Below, one piece after another: positions 44,396-52,900 of a stretch of DNA of 64,000 nt. Location: positions 62,001-126,000 of the forward strand of contig QHVT01000017.1 in NCBI GenBank assembly GCA_003223645.1, read 5' to 3'. Below the pieces are notes generated by a model. It did not search any database and was not told the origin of the DNA. It was given only the letters and a program-made list of their open reading frames with translations. Position 1 is the stretch's first letter. The number at the start of each line of letters is the position of its first letter. This DNA is from Acidobacteriota bacterium. Lineage in GTDB: Bacteria; Acidobacteriota; Thermoanaerobaculia; Gp7-AA8. The position numbers and the translations under genes are program-made.

Positions 44396-44869
44396 ATGCC
44401 TCATTTCATCACCGACGCATGCATCGGTTGCTCGGTCTGCGAGATCAAGTGCCCGACGAACACCATCTGGGGCGAGAGCAAAGGGCAGTACTACATTCAC
44501 CCCGAGCGCTGCATCGACTGCTCGGTCTGCGGCATCTACTGCCCGGTCGACGCGATCCAGAACCAGCACGGCGAGCTGATCCCGCGCATCAAGCCGAAAG
44601 ACATCCCGAAAGCCGAGGTCATCAAGGACCTCTGCACGGGATGCGAGTTCTGCGTCGACATCTGTCCGTTCGAGTGCATCAAGATGATCGATGCCGAGGA
44701 CGAGACGCTGGCGAACCACTACAAAATCGCGTTCGTCGAGAAGAACAAGTGCGTCGCCTGCCGCCTGTGCGAGAGCGTGTGCGACAAGGACGCGATCGTG
44801 GTGCCGGATGCGCCGACACAGCTCAAGACCTACTTGCCGGACTTCGTGGTAGCGGGGACCGGGAGATGA
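44396..44869 (+). CDS. Polyferredoxin with four [4Fe-4S] motifs
   Basis: A 157-residue electron carrier with four CxxCxxCxxxC motifs: CIGCSVCEIKCP, CIDCSVCGIYCP, CTGCEFCVDICP and CVACRLCESVCD. This is two bacterial-type 2[4Fe-4S] ferredoxin modules in tandem. The 14-residue acidic/basic stretch in the middle (PRIKPKDIPKAEVIKDL) separates them. It could serve the neighbouring radical SAM enzyme or another redox system. ATG 44396 is used because the first Cys motif follows at once and a TACACT box lies 10 nt upstream. Confidence 0.88.
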   Translation: MPHFITDACIGCSVCEIKCPTNTIWGESKGQYYIHPERCIDCSVCGIYCPVDAIQNQHGELIPRIKPKDIPKAEVIKDLCTGCEFCVDICPFECIKMIDAEDETLANHYKIAFVEKNKCVACRLCESVCDKDAIVVPDAPTQLKTYLPDFVVAGTGR

Positions 44870-44872
44870 ACC

Positions 44873-44970
44873 GAATTGAGAATGGTGAATTGTGGATTGT
44901 GGATTGAGAACCGAGAATGGCTGAGCCTACGGATCCCAATTCACAATCCTCAACTCACAATTCTCAATTC
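44873..44970. repeat. Inverted repeat of AATTGTGGATTG units, right arm translated
   Basis: The left arm GAATTGAGAATGGTGAATTG with GTGGATTG units and the right arm CAATTCACAATCCTCAACTC ... CAATTC are complementary. The ATG of the next gene lies in the centre, so the right arm encodes that protein's residues about 7-18. Confidence 0.8.
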
Positions 44971-45810
44971 GACTCGCGCGGCGATGTGCCGCGCGAGTCG
45001 TCCAAAACCATCCTCTTCCAATTCGTCGTCTTCCCCCTCGGCATCGTGGCGATTGCCGTCGGCATTTTCCTTCTCTTCGGCAAGCTGGCGTCCGATGAAC
45101 AGACGATTCCCGACTACCTGAACGAAGTGCGTGCCGGCGGGCGCCGCGAGCGATGGCAGGCCGCGTATCAACTCTCGCAACTCATCAATGCCGGCGAGGC
45201 GAAGAAGTATCCGAACCTCGTCGACGACGTGATCAAGGCTTATCAGGACGCGAAGAGTGACGATCCGCGCATCCGCCAATACCTGAGCATGGTCCTCGGC
45301 AACCTCGGCGATCGCCGCGCGACGCCGCTGCTCGTCGGCGCGCTCGACGAATCACAGCCGGAGACGCGCATCTACGCCGCGCTCGCGCTCGGACGTTTGC
45401 GCGATCCCGCCGGCGTCCCGCCGCTGATGAAGATCGCGGCCTCGGATGAACGCGACGTGCGGAAGTCCGCCGTCTACGCGCTCGGCGAGATCGGCGACCC
45501 CCGCGCCCTCGACATCCTCGCGCAGGAAGCGAACGACCAGACCCCCGACGTCCGCTACAACGCCGCAATCGCCCTCGCGCGATTCGGCGACAAACGCGGC
45601 ATCGGCGCGATCCGGGAAATGCTCGACCGCACGCGCCTCGATCGCGTCCCCGGCATGCGTCCCGATCAGAAGGAAGAAACCATGCTCGCCGCGATTCCCG
45701 CGCTGATGAAGATCGCACCGGAAGAGGCGCCGAAGCTGCTGGGACCGGTGGCGCAAGGCGACGAGTCTTTGCGCGTTCGCGCGGCGGCGAAAGAGGCGCT
45801 GAAGAAGTAG
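44917..45810 (+). CDS. Membrane-anchored HEAT-repeat protein
   Basis: A 297-residue protein. A polar N-terminus rich in Ser, Asn and Gln (SQSSTHNSQFD) is encoded by the right arm of a palindromic repeat. One transmembrane helix (about 34-55, FQFVVFPLGIVAIAVGIFLL) follows, then HEAT/PBS-lyase repeats (about 75-297; DESQPETRIYAALALGRLRD, ASDERDVRKSAVYALGEIGD). It probably acts as a scaffold with its repeats on one side of the membrane. It is the last plus-strand gene before two toxin-antitoxin pairs. Confidence 0.78.
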   Translation: MAEPTDPNSQSSTHNSQFDSRGDVPRESSKTILFQFVVFPLGIVAIAVGIFLLFGKLASDEQTIPDYLNEVRAGGRRERWQAAYQLSQLINAGEAKKYPNLVDDVIKAYQDAKSDDPRIRQYLSMVLGNLGDRRATPLLVGALDESQPETRIYAALALGRLRDPAGVPPLMKIAASDERDVRKSAVYALGEIGDPRALDILAQEANDQTPDVRYNAAIALARFGDKRGIGAIREMLDRTRLDRVPGMRPDQKEETMLAAIPALMKIAPEEAPKLLGPVAQGDESLRVRAAAKEALKK

Positions 45811-45829
45811 GCGTGGAGTAGGCTGCGGC

Positions 45830-46114
45830 CTACGACGCGCGCTTCCGTTTTCGTTGTTCGGCTTGCGGCATGGCTTCGATCGCCGAGCGAAGAAACGCGT
45901 TCACGGCCTCTGATGTATGAAATACGTTCGCCACATCAGGCTCCAACACTACGATGACGCTCTCTCGAGAGAAACGACCGGCGAAGCGGTTGGCGCGCGC
46001 TTTCGAATAATCGAAGTCGTAATGATTCCGCAGGTCATCCGATGCTGATGAGCGCCGAGGTGCCGCTGCTCGTTTGCGGGGTGTTCTGATGGATTTCTTA
46101 TCGTCTCTCTTCAT
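45830..46114 (-). CDS. Antitoxin-like partner of BrnT
   Basis: A 94-residue protein, basic at the start (MKRDDKKSIRTPRKRAAAP), with HYDFDYSKARANRFAGRF and a C-terminal FHTSEAVNAFLRSAIE, a pattern I associate with small antitoxins of the BrnA/CopG kind. It lies after the BrnT-like toxin gene and overlaps it by 17 nt. That is the usual toxin-first order of brnTA. It should bind and neutralise the toxin and repress the pair. Confidence 0.75.
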   Translation of the reverse strand: MKRDDKKSIRTPRKRAAAPRRSSASDDLRNHYDFDYSKARANRFAGRFSRESVIVVLEPDVANVFHTSEAVNAFLRSAIEAMPQAEQRKRKRAS

Positions 46115-46373
46115 GTTGCCGCCGCTCGCGTGAATCACTGCCGCGGGCACTGATGATCCGGATCAAATCGTCCTCCGGTTCCGTGAAGGATACCAATAGC
46201 AGCCGGCCAGTGACCGAGTACCCGATGATGAGCTCGCGAAGTTCGCCTTTGGAATGATCAGGATCGTCGAAGATAGAAGCCTCATCGTCCAGGAAAACCG
46301 TCGCCGCCTCCTCGAAAGTTACGCGGTGTTTTCGAAGGTTCGATCGCGCCTTCGCGGCATTCCATAGGAACTG
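46098..46373 (-). CDS. brnT: BrnT-family ribonuclease toxin
   Basis: A 91-residue BrnT: VQFLWNAAKARSNLRKHRVT, FEEAATVFLDDEASIFDDPD, ELIIGYSVTGRLLLVSFTEP and LIRIISARGSDSRERR follow the family pattern (KA..N..KHgV, IiSAR...ER). BrnT is a ribonuclease that blocks translation. The GTG at 46373 is chosen over a TTG at 46397 because it gives the normal family N-terminus and has TATGCT 8 nt upstream. It is paired with the antitoxin-like gene downstream. Confidence 0.82.
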   Translation of the reverse strand, partial: QFLWNAAKARSNLRKHRVTFEEAATVFLDDEASIFDDPDHSKGELRELIIGYSVTGRLLLVSFTEPEDDLIRIISARGSDSRERRQHEERR

Positions 46374-46475
46374 CACCGTTGCGTAGCATACGCACAAGCT
46401 CCATTCGACTCTCCTCGATTTGGTCCTGCGGCACCGGGCTGCGGCATCAGGCAGCCGTGTTGCGCAGTTCCGGCG

Positions 46476-46481
46476 TACACT
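46476..46481 (+). promoter_or_regulatory. Leaderless -10 element (TACACT) for the DUF433 gene
   Basis: TACACT ends 7 nt before the GTG at 46489, with no Shine-Dalgarno. Confidence 0.5.
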
Positions 46482-46488
46482 TTCGGAC

Positions 46489-46722
46489 GTGACTCACGAG
46501 CAACTGCTCCAACGGATTTCGATTGACCCCGCGATCTGCGGCGGCAAGCCGTGCATCCGCGGACATCGCATCTGGGTCTCGCTCATCGTCGATTTACTCG
46601 CATCGGGCATGAGCGTGGAAGAAATCCTGGAGGAGTACCCGCAGCTCGCCGTTGAAGATATTCGCGCGTGCTTGGCGTACGCGTCCGAGATGACGCGCGA
46701 GCGCACCGTTCAGGTGGGGTGA
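46489..46722 (+). CDS. DUF433 antitoxin
   Basis: A 77-residue DUF433 protein: ISIDPAICGGKPCIRGHRIW, LIVDLLASGMSVEEILEEYP and LAVEDIRACLAYASE are the family signatures. It is a small winged-helix-like DNA-binding antitoxin, typically paired with a DUF5615 PIN-like toxin, as here. GTG 46489 is used because of the TACACT box and because the fold begins right there. Confidence 0.88.
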   Translation: MTHEQLLQRISIDPAICGGKPCIRGHRIWVSLIVDLLASGMSVEEILEEYPQLAVEDIRACLAYASEMTRERTVQVG

Positions 46723-46725
46723 TTT

Positions 46726-47100
46726 CTGCGCGCCAAGCTCGACGAGAACTTCGGCGTTCGTGGAGAGGCCTTGTTACGCGGACGCGGTTGGGAAGTGGCG
46801 ACCGTTGACGGACAGGGACTATCGTCGGTTACGGATGAGACGTTGATCGAGATCTGCCGCGTTGAAGACCGGGCGGTAGTCTCGTTCGATAAAGACTTCG
46901 CCGACGTGGTTCGTTTTCCACCGCTTCGCTATCGCGGAATCATTGTGCTCCGGCTTCCAGAGCCGGTGACGCTACCGATGATTCTGAACGCGTTGACGAG
47001 AGTCGCGGACCTGTCTGAGACGAGGGGTGTGGTCGGGCGATTATGGATCGTGTCGATCAACCGAATTCGTGAGTACGAAGATCCGATGAGTCAAGACTAA
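46726..47100 (+). CDS. DUF5615 PIN-like toxin, probable non-canonical start
   Basis: A 124-residue protein with LRAKLDENFGVRGEALLRGR at the start, ICRVEDRAVVSFDKDFADVV in the middle and YRGIIVLRLPEPVTLPMILN. It is a Mut7-C/PIN-like nuclease with acidic residues at LDEN and SFDKDF. The LDEN block is a conserved N-terminal part of the family, yet no ATG, GTG or TTG lies between the DUF433 stop (46722) and that block. The only near-start codon is CTG at 46726. A TTG at 46771 would drop the conserved Asp. Translation by reinitiation after DUF433 is likely. Confidence 0.75.
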   Translation: MRAKLDENFGVRGEALLRGRGWEVATVDGQGLSSVTDETLIEICRVEDRAVVSFDKDFADVVRFPPLRYRGIIVLRLPEPVTLPMILNALTRVADLSETRGVVGRLWIVSINRIREYEDPMSQD

Positions 47101-47189
47101 ACGCCTCACACACCCTCGTGTTTGCCGTCACCGATCTTGTTGACAGCGTTCCTTTTTTCACCGATAGTTGCGCCCGCGTCGACCCGTCA

Positions 47190-47762
47190 ATGTCTGAGCA
47201 AATCACGCCATATCAGGTGACCCCGAAAACGCCGCTGGCGGGCAGCGCTGCGTCCGATATCCGCGAGCAGGGGGAGATCACCCGGCGCAAGTTTCCGTTC
47301 GTGCTCACCACCGCCTGGGTCGCGCTGTCCGCGGCTCTCGGCGGACTGGCCAGCGTGCTCGGCCGCTTCATGTTCCCGAACGTGCTCTTCGAGCCGGTGC
47401 AGAAGTTCAAGGCCGGGCTGCCGAACGACTACTCCGTCGGCGAAGTGGATGAGCGCTGGAAAGAGAAGTACGGTATCTGGATCGTGCGCAACCAGGAGAT
47501 GATGTACGCGCTCATCACGACGTGCACGCACCTCGGATGCACGCCCAACTGGCTTCCGTCGCAGAACAAATTCAAATGCCCGTGCCACGGCAGCGGCTAC
47601 TACCGGACCGGTGTCAACTTCGAAGGTCCGGCGCCGCGGCCGCTCGAGCGGGCCAAGATTTTCGTCGACCCGGCTGACGGCCAGATCGTCGTCGACAAGT
47701 CGGTGCAGTTTCACCAAGAGCGCGGTGAATGGACCAATCCCGATTCGTTTTTGAAGGCGTGA
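47190..47762 (+). CDS. qcrA: Rieske iron-sulfur protein of the bc complex
   Basis: A 190-residue protein. One N-terminal membrane helix (about 38-62, FPFVLTTAWVALSAALGGLA) anchors a periplasmic Rieske domain with CTHLGCTPNW and CPCHGSGYYR, the four ligands of the [2Fe-2S] cluster (two Cys, two His). It moves electrons from quinol at cytochrome b to a c-type cytochrome. It heads the respiratory operon and is followed 16 bp later by cytochrome b. ATG 47190 gives the usual cytosolic tail length. Confidence 0.92.
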   Translation: MSEQITPYQVTPKTPLAGSAASDIREQGEITRRKFPFVLTTAWVALSAALGGLASVLGRFMFPNVLFEPVQKFKAGLPNDYSVGEVDERWKEKYGIWIVRNQEMMYALITTCTHLGCTPNWLPSQNKFKCPCHGSGYYRTGVNFEGPAPRPLERAKIFVDPADGQIVVDKSVQFHQERGEWTNPDSFLKA

Positions 47763-47778
47763 GCGAAAGAGGAGAACG

Positions 47779-48561
47779 ATGACGCTGAAGCAGGTTCAGG
47801 AGGGCATCGTTAATTCGCAGGTCTGGAAGTCGGTCTTCCGGGTCGGCATCCCCAACACCAACCGCAAACGTGTCCTGGCGGTTCTCGGCTCCCTCATCCT
47901 TCACCTGCATCCCGTCAAAGTCCGCCGCAGCGGCGTGCGCATGTCGTACACGTGGTGCATGGGCGGCACGTCGTTCTTCCTCTTCCTCGTCGAGACGGTC
48001 ACCGGCCTCTTGCTGATGTTCTATTACCGTCCGACGATCGAGTACGCGTTCACCGACATCATGGACCTGCGCGAGCAGGCTCCGTTCGGGATCATGCGCG
48101 AGATGCACCGCTGGGGCGCGCACGCGATGGTCATCGCGGTCTGGCTGCACATGTTCCGCGTCTTCATGACCGGCTCGTACAAGCCGCCGCGCGAGTTCAA
48201 CTGGAACGTCGGCGTGATCCTCCTCGTGCTCACGCTGCTCCTTTCATTTACCGGATATCTGCTGCCGTGGGACCAGCTCGCGATCTGGGCCATCACCGTC
48301 GGCTCGAACATGGCGCGCGCCACACCCGGCGCGGGGAATGAGGGGCCGATGTCGGCCCTCATAAAACTTGGCGATGTGCCGCTGATCCACGCGGGTGACG
48401 ACGCTCGGTTCGGGCTGATCGGCGGCCGCTCGATCGGCGCGGCCACGCTGCTCCGCTTCTACGTGCTTCACTGCATGGTCATCCCGCTGGCCGCGGGTTT
48501 CCTGATGGCGATTCACTTCTGGCGCGTACGCAAGGACGGAGGCATCAGCGGCCCAATGTAG
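47779..48561 (+). CDS. qcrB: Cytochrome b N-terminal subunit (b6-like)
   Basis: A 260-residue membrane protein with four helices. The haem b ligands are visible as two His pairs: MHRWGAHAMV and WLHMF in one, FYVLHCMVIPL and MAIHFWRVRK in the other. The GYLLPWDQLAIWA segment is the quinol-site signature. This corresponds to the b6 half of a split cytochrome b; the C-terminal half is the next gene. GAGGAG precedes the ATG. The last G of the TAG stop is the first base of the following palindrome. Confidence 0.92.
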   Translation: MTLKQVQEGIVNSQVWKSVFRVGIPNTNRKRVLAVLGSLILHLHPVKVRRSGVRMSYTWCMGGTSFFLFLVETVTGLLLMFYYRPTIEYAFTDIMDLREQAPFGIMREMHRWGAHAMVIAVWLHMFRVFMTGSYKPPREFNWNVGVILLVLTLLLSFTGYLLPWDQLAIWAITVGSNMARATPGAGNEGPMSALIKLGDVPLIHAGDDARFGLIGGRSIGAATLLRFYVLHCMVIPLAAGFLMAIHFWRVRKDGGISGPM

Positions 48562-48624
48562 TGGAGCGGCGGGCTCTCTCAGCCCGCCGGACAAGACGGC
48601 GGGCTTCAGAGCCCGCTGCTCCAC
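48561..48624. repeat. GTGGAGCGGCGGGCT palindrome
   Basis: GTGGAGCGGCGGGCTCTCTC ... with AGCCCGCC on the left and GGCGGGCTTCAGAGCCCGCT ... CCAC on the right. It sits between the two halves of cytochrome b inside the operon, so it must not stop transcription. It may trim or stabilise the mRNA. It is related to 39492-39562. Confidence 0.85.
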
Positions 48625-48641
48625 CAGACGAGAACGACGAC

Positions 48642-49865
48642 ATGACATTCCTCAAGAACTTCATCAACGTCCTGTCCGTCGCATCGATCTCCTTCATTTT
48701 CCTTTCCGCCACCTTTGCCTTCATCGTCTACTTCTGTCTTCTCGACGGAAAGGTGAAGTCGAAGGCCGGCGTCGCCTTCATCATCGTCGGCCTCATCCTC
48801 GCCACGGCGGGACTCTGGTTCCTGCCGATGTTCTATCTCTCGATCGCCTACTTCCTCTCCCTCTGGGGACTCGCGACGCTCGGTCCGCGCCTGTGGGACA
48901 GCAAGACCGGGCTCTGGCTGCTGATCGCCGGCGCCGGCGGATTCGGCCTCTCGCTCCTCGATTCGAACTTCAAGCTGATCGCGGCGAAGCCGGACAACGT
49001 GCCGATCGGCGCGATGATCTTCCTTCTCGGCATCTTCACCTGGATCGCGCTGCGCAAGGCCTACCTCAACGACCGGCAGATTGCCGCCGGCGGCATGACC
49101 TTCGAGAAGACGGAGACGAACGAAAAACTGTTCGTGTGGCCCGACCTCGTTTACACCGAGATGCTCTGCATGATCGCGCTGACGATCGTCATGATCATCT
49201 GGTCGGTCGCCCTGCGCGCTCCGCTCGAGGAAGCGGCGAACCCGACGTCCTCTCCGAATCCCGCGAAAGCGCCGTGGTACTTCCTCGGCCTGCAGGAGAT
49301 GCTCGTCTACTTCGATCCCTGGCTCGCCGGTGTCGTGCTGCCGACGCTCATCATCGTCGGCCTGATGGCGATTCCGTACATCGACACGAATCCGAAAGGA
49401 AACGGCTACTACTCCTTCCGCGAGCGGAAGTGGGAGATCGGCGTCTTCCTCTACGGCTTCCTCGTGCTCTGGTCGTTCCTCATCATCACCGGCACGTTCC
49501 TGCGCGGCCCGAACTGGAACTTCTTCGGACCCTTCGAATTTTGGGACCCGAACAAACTCGAGCCATTGGTCAACGTCGACCTATCGGAGTTGATCTGGGT
49601 CAAGGCGCTGTCGATGCCGCTGCCGAAGCTCTGGATCATCCGCGAAGCGTTCGGCCTCGGCCTGATCCTGCTCTACCTCGGCCTCGCACCCGCCGCCGCG
49701 AAAGGTCCGTTCCGCCGCTTCTATTTGAAGATGGGCGCGCCGCGCTACTACGTCGGTGCGTACCTGTTCCTGGTCATGCTCGCGCTGCCCATCAAGATGG
49801 TTTTGCGCTGGATCTTCAATCTCAAGTACATCGTTCATATCCAGGAGATCTTTTTCAACATATGA
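48642..49865 (+). CDS. Cytochrome b C-terminal subunit (subunit IV-like), enlarged
   Basis: A 407-residue membrane protein with about nine helices. The segment PAKAPWYFLGLQEMLVYFDP is the PEWY-region counterpart of cytochrome b C-terminal/subunit IV proteins. Four or so extra N-terminal helices (about 1-150) precede it, which a standard subunit IV (about 160 residues) lacks. It forms part of the quinol-oxidising site with the preceding b6-like protein. The TGA stop lies inside the first ATGAAGG of the following repeat. Confidence 0.82.
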   Translation: MTFLKNFINVLSVASISFIFLSATFAFIVYFCLLDGKVKSKAGVAFIIVGLILATAGLWFLPMFYLSIAYFLSLWGLATLGPRLWDSKTGLWLLIAGAGGFGLSLLDSNFKLIAAKPDNVPIGAMIFLLGIFTWIALRKAYLNDRQIAAGGMTFEKTETNEKLFVWPDLVYTEMLCMIALTIVMIIWSVALRAPLEEAANPTSSPNPAKAPWYFLGLQEMLVYFDPWLAGVVLPTLIIVGLMAIPYIDTNPKGNGYYSFRERKWEIGVFLYGFLVLWSFLIITGTFLRGPNWNFFGPFEFWDPNKLEPLVNVDLSELIWVKALSMPLPKLWIIREAFGLGLILLYLGLAPAAAKGPFRRFYLKMGAPRYYVGAYLFLVMLALPIKMVLRWIFNLKYIVHIQEIFFNI

Positions 49866-49968
49866 AGGCAGAAGGCAGAAGGCAGAAGGCAGAAGTGAGA
49901 AGTGATTCGCTGCACGCGTTTGGTGCATTTCTCACTTCTGCCTTCTGCCTTCTGCCTTCTGCCTTCAT
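49862..49968. repeat. 7-bp-unit hairpin (GAAGGCA type), copy 3
   Basis: The same arms as at 17841 and 23201. The centre is different (GATTCGCTGCACGCGTTTGG), flanked by AGTGAGAAGTG and its complement CTCACTTCT. It contains the stop codon of the preceding gene and precedes the octahaem cytochrome gene in the operon. Confidence 0.9.
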
Positions 49969-49986
49969 CCGGGCGGGGGAGCGGCC

Positions 49987-52900
49987 ATGAAGCCCCAAGA
50001 GCCCATCCCCCACAACTACTCGATGAGGAAGCTCAACCTCATCTTTGCGCTGACGAGTCTCGGCTTGTTGGCCGGCACGGGCTTGATGGTCGGCTACGAC
50101 TACATCCGCGGCTGGAAGTGGTTTCAGCTCGAGTTCAACCGCATTCAGGAAGAGCGGATCGAGCAGGAGCTGAAGGCGAAGGACGACCCGGCGACGCGCG
50201 CGAAGCTCGCGGAATTCGACAGGGAAATGCGCGAGGGACAGGTCGTGATCGCGAAGAAGCGCGATGCGTACCTCGAGGCGCAGAAGGTCCTCGACGAGTG
50301 GGAAGGGAAGCATTACGCCGCCGATCAGGACTACCGCTTCACCAAGGCGAAGCTCGACGCGCAGCGGTATGTCACCGAGCTGTCGGTCGTCCAGCATCGC
50401 TCCGACGGCCGGGAGCAGCAGAAGAAGTTCGCGGACCTGACGGCGAGAGTGCAGGCGCTCAACCTGCGCCTGCAGCAGGCCACGCGCGACCGCGACGCCG
50501 CACGCGCGCGCGTCGACGCCTATCTCGCCGAGATCAAGAAGATCGAGGACCGTAAGAAAGAGATCACCGCCAGCGTCGAGCTGCTGAACAAACAGCTCGA
50601 GGCCGTGTCGCCGAAGTCGAAGCGCATGGTGTTGAACCTGCCGATGCTCGACTTCATCAATCCGACGCTCAAGATCGATCAGGTCGTCCTCGGCGATCTC
50701 TTCATCGACATGAACTACATGTCGGTGCCGCGCGTCGACCGCTGCCAGACCTGCCACCGCGCGATCGACCGTCCCGGCTTCGAGTCGAAGAAAGAAGCGG
50801 AGCGTCTCGCCGCCGAACTGAAGCGGGAGCTCGACGCGAACCGCATTCAGCCCACGAAGCGCGCGGAGACGGAAGCGCGCGTTGCGGAGCTGCAGCGCAT
50901 CGTCGATTCGCCGCGCGAGATTCCGAATCCCTTCCGCACCCATCCGAAGCTCGACATGTTCGTCGGCTCCGCGTCACCGCATCCGCTCCTCGAGTACGGA
51001 TGCACGGTCTGCCATCGCGGACAGGATCGCGCGACCGAGTTCGGACGCGCGGGCCACACCGCGATGTCACCGAAGATGGAGAGCCGGTGGAAGAGAGTGA
51101 AGATGCCGTTCTTCCCCGGCCCGTGGGACTACAAGCAGCGCAACTGGGGCTACGAAGAGAACCCGTTCCTCGAGACGCCGATGTATCCCCGCCAGTACAC
51201 CGAGGCCGGCTGTCTCAAGTGCCACGGCGGACAGATCGAAGTGAAGAACGGCGACCAGATCAACAAGGCCACGCACATGGTCGAGCTGTACGGCTGCCAT
51301 GCGTGCCACAAGATCAACAACTGGCGCTTCACCGGCCTGCAGAAGCCGGGACCGAGTCTCGAAGGCATTGCCGAGAAAACGTATCCGGCGTGGGCCGTGC
51401 GCTGGATCTCGAACCCGAATCACTTCCGGCCGACGACGCGCATGCCGTCGTTCTTCTATCAGCGCAACATGGTCGGTCCGGCGGTTCCGGCCGACGAGCG
51501 CGCGCGCAACATCAAGTACCAGGACGCCGAGATCCACTCGATCGTCACGTATCTCTTCGATCGCTCCACGCATCGCACCTGGACTCCCGGACCGCAGGGC
51601 GACGCCGGCCGCGGCAAGCAGCTCGTCGACTCGATCGGCTGCATGGCCTGCCACATCCAGCAGGACACGGTGAAGGACGAGAAGACCGGCGCCGTGCGCG
51701 TCGCGCGCCGCGACGACTTCCCGCTCGAGCGCAACTTCGGCTTCAACCTCGTCGGCGTCGGCACGAAGACGCACGCCGCGTGGATCTACAACTGGATCAA
51801 GAACCCGAAGGCCTACGACAAGCTCGCGCCGATGCCGAGCCTGCGCCTTTCCGACGGCGAAGCCGCCGACATCACCGCCTACCTCCTGACGCTGCAGAAG
51901 CCGAAGTTCCTTCAGGAGCCGATGCGTGCTCCCGATCCGAACGTGATTCGCGAACTGGCGAAGGGCTATCTCATCGGCACGATGACGGACACCGATGCCG
52001 ACGCGAAGCTGCGCGTCATGCCGGTCAAAGAGCAGATGCTCTACCTCGGCCAGCGCAGCATCGAGAAGTACGGCTGCTACTCCTGCCACGACATCAAAGG
52101 CTTCGACGGACTCAAGCCGATCGGCACCGAGCTGACGACCGAGGGATCGAAGGCGGCGCATCTCTTCGACTTCGGGTTCGTGCATGAATACGAGCACGAG
52201 GACGGCAAGCACGAGCACATCATGCACAACGTCCCGTCGTGGATTTACAACAAGGTGCGCAGCCCGCGCATCTACGACGACGAGCGGACGAAGCCCTACA
52301 ACGACAAGCTGAAGATGCCGAACTTCCACCTCTCGGAAGAAGAGGCGCGCCTGGCCACGATGGTCGTCGTCGGCCTGACGAAAGAGAGAGTCGCGGCGAA
52401 TCGTCTGGCCGCCTCGGACTCGCGCATGCGCGCGGTCGAGGAAGAGCGGAAGATCATCTCGCAGCGCAACTGCCGCGGATGCCACATCGTGAATCGCAGC
52501 GGACGCGCGATCGCGGCGATGATCAGCGACTCGAACTTCCTGCCGCCCGATCTCACGCCGCAGGGCGCGCGAGCACAGTCGCCGTGGCTCTTCAACTTCA
52601 TCAAAGATCCGACGGTCATGAAGATCCGTCCGTGGCTGAGCGTGCGCATGCCGACGTTCGGCTTCAGCGATCACGAGGCAGCCACGCTCGTCGCGGGATT
52701 CGCCGCCGAAGGAAACGAGTCGCAGTTCGATACGCATCGCTACGACATTCCGCCGCAGGGCAACGTCGCGGTCGGACGCGAAGTGTTCGCGATGCTCCGC
52801 TGCGCGCAGTGCCACTCGACGACGTCGGTCGATCCGGCGAATCCGCCGGTGCCGAACACCGCCGACGCGACGTCGCTCGCGCCGAACCTGACACTCGCGA

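Noticed and set aside
48561-48624. Transcription terminator inside the bc operon
   Set aside because: The stem is strong but has no T run, and it would cut cytochrome b into two transcripts. A repeat element is a better explanation.
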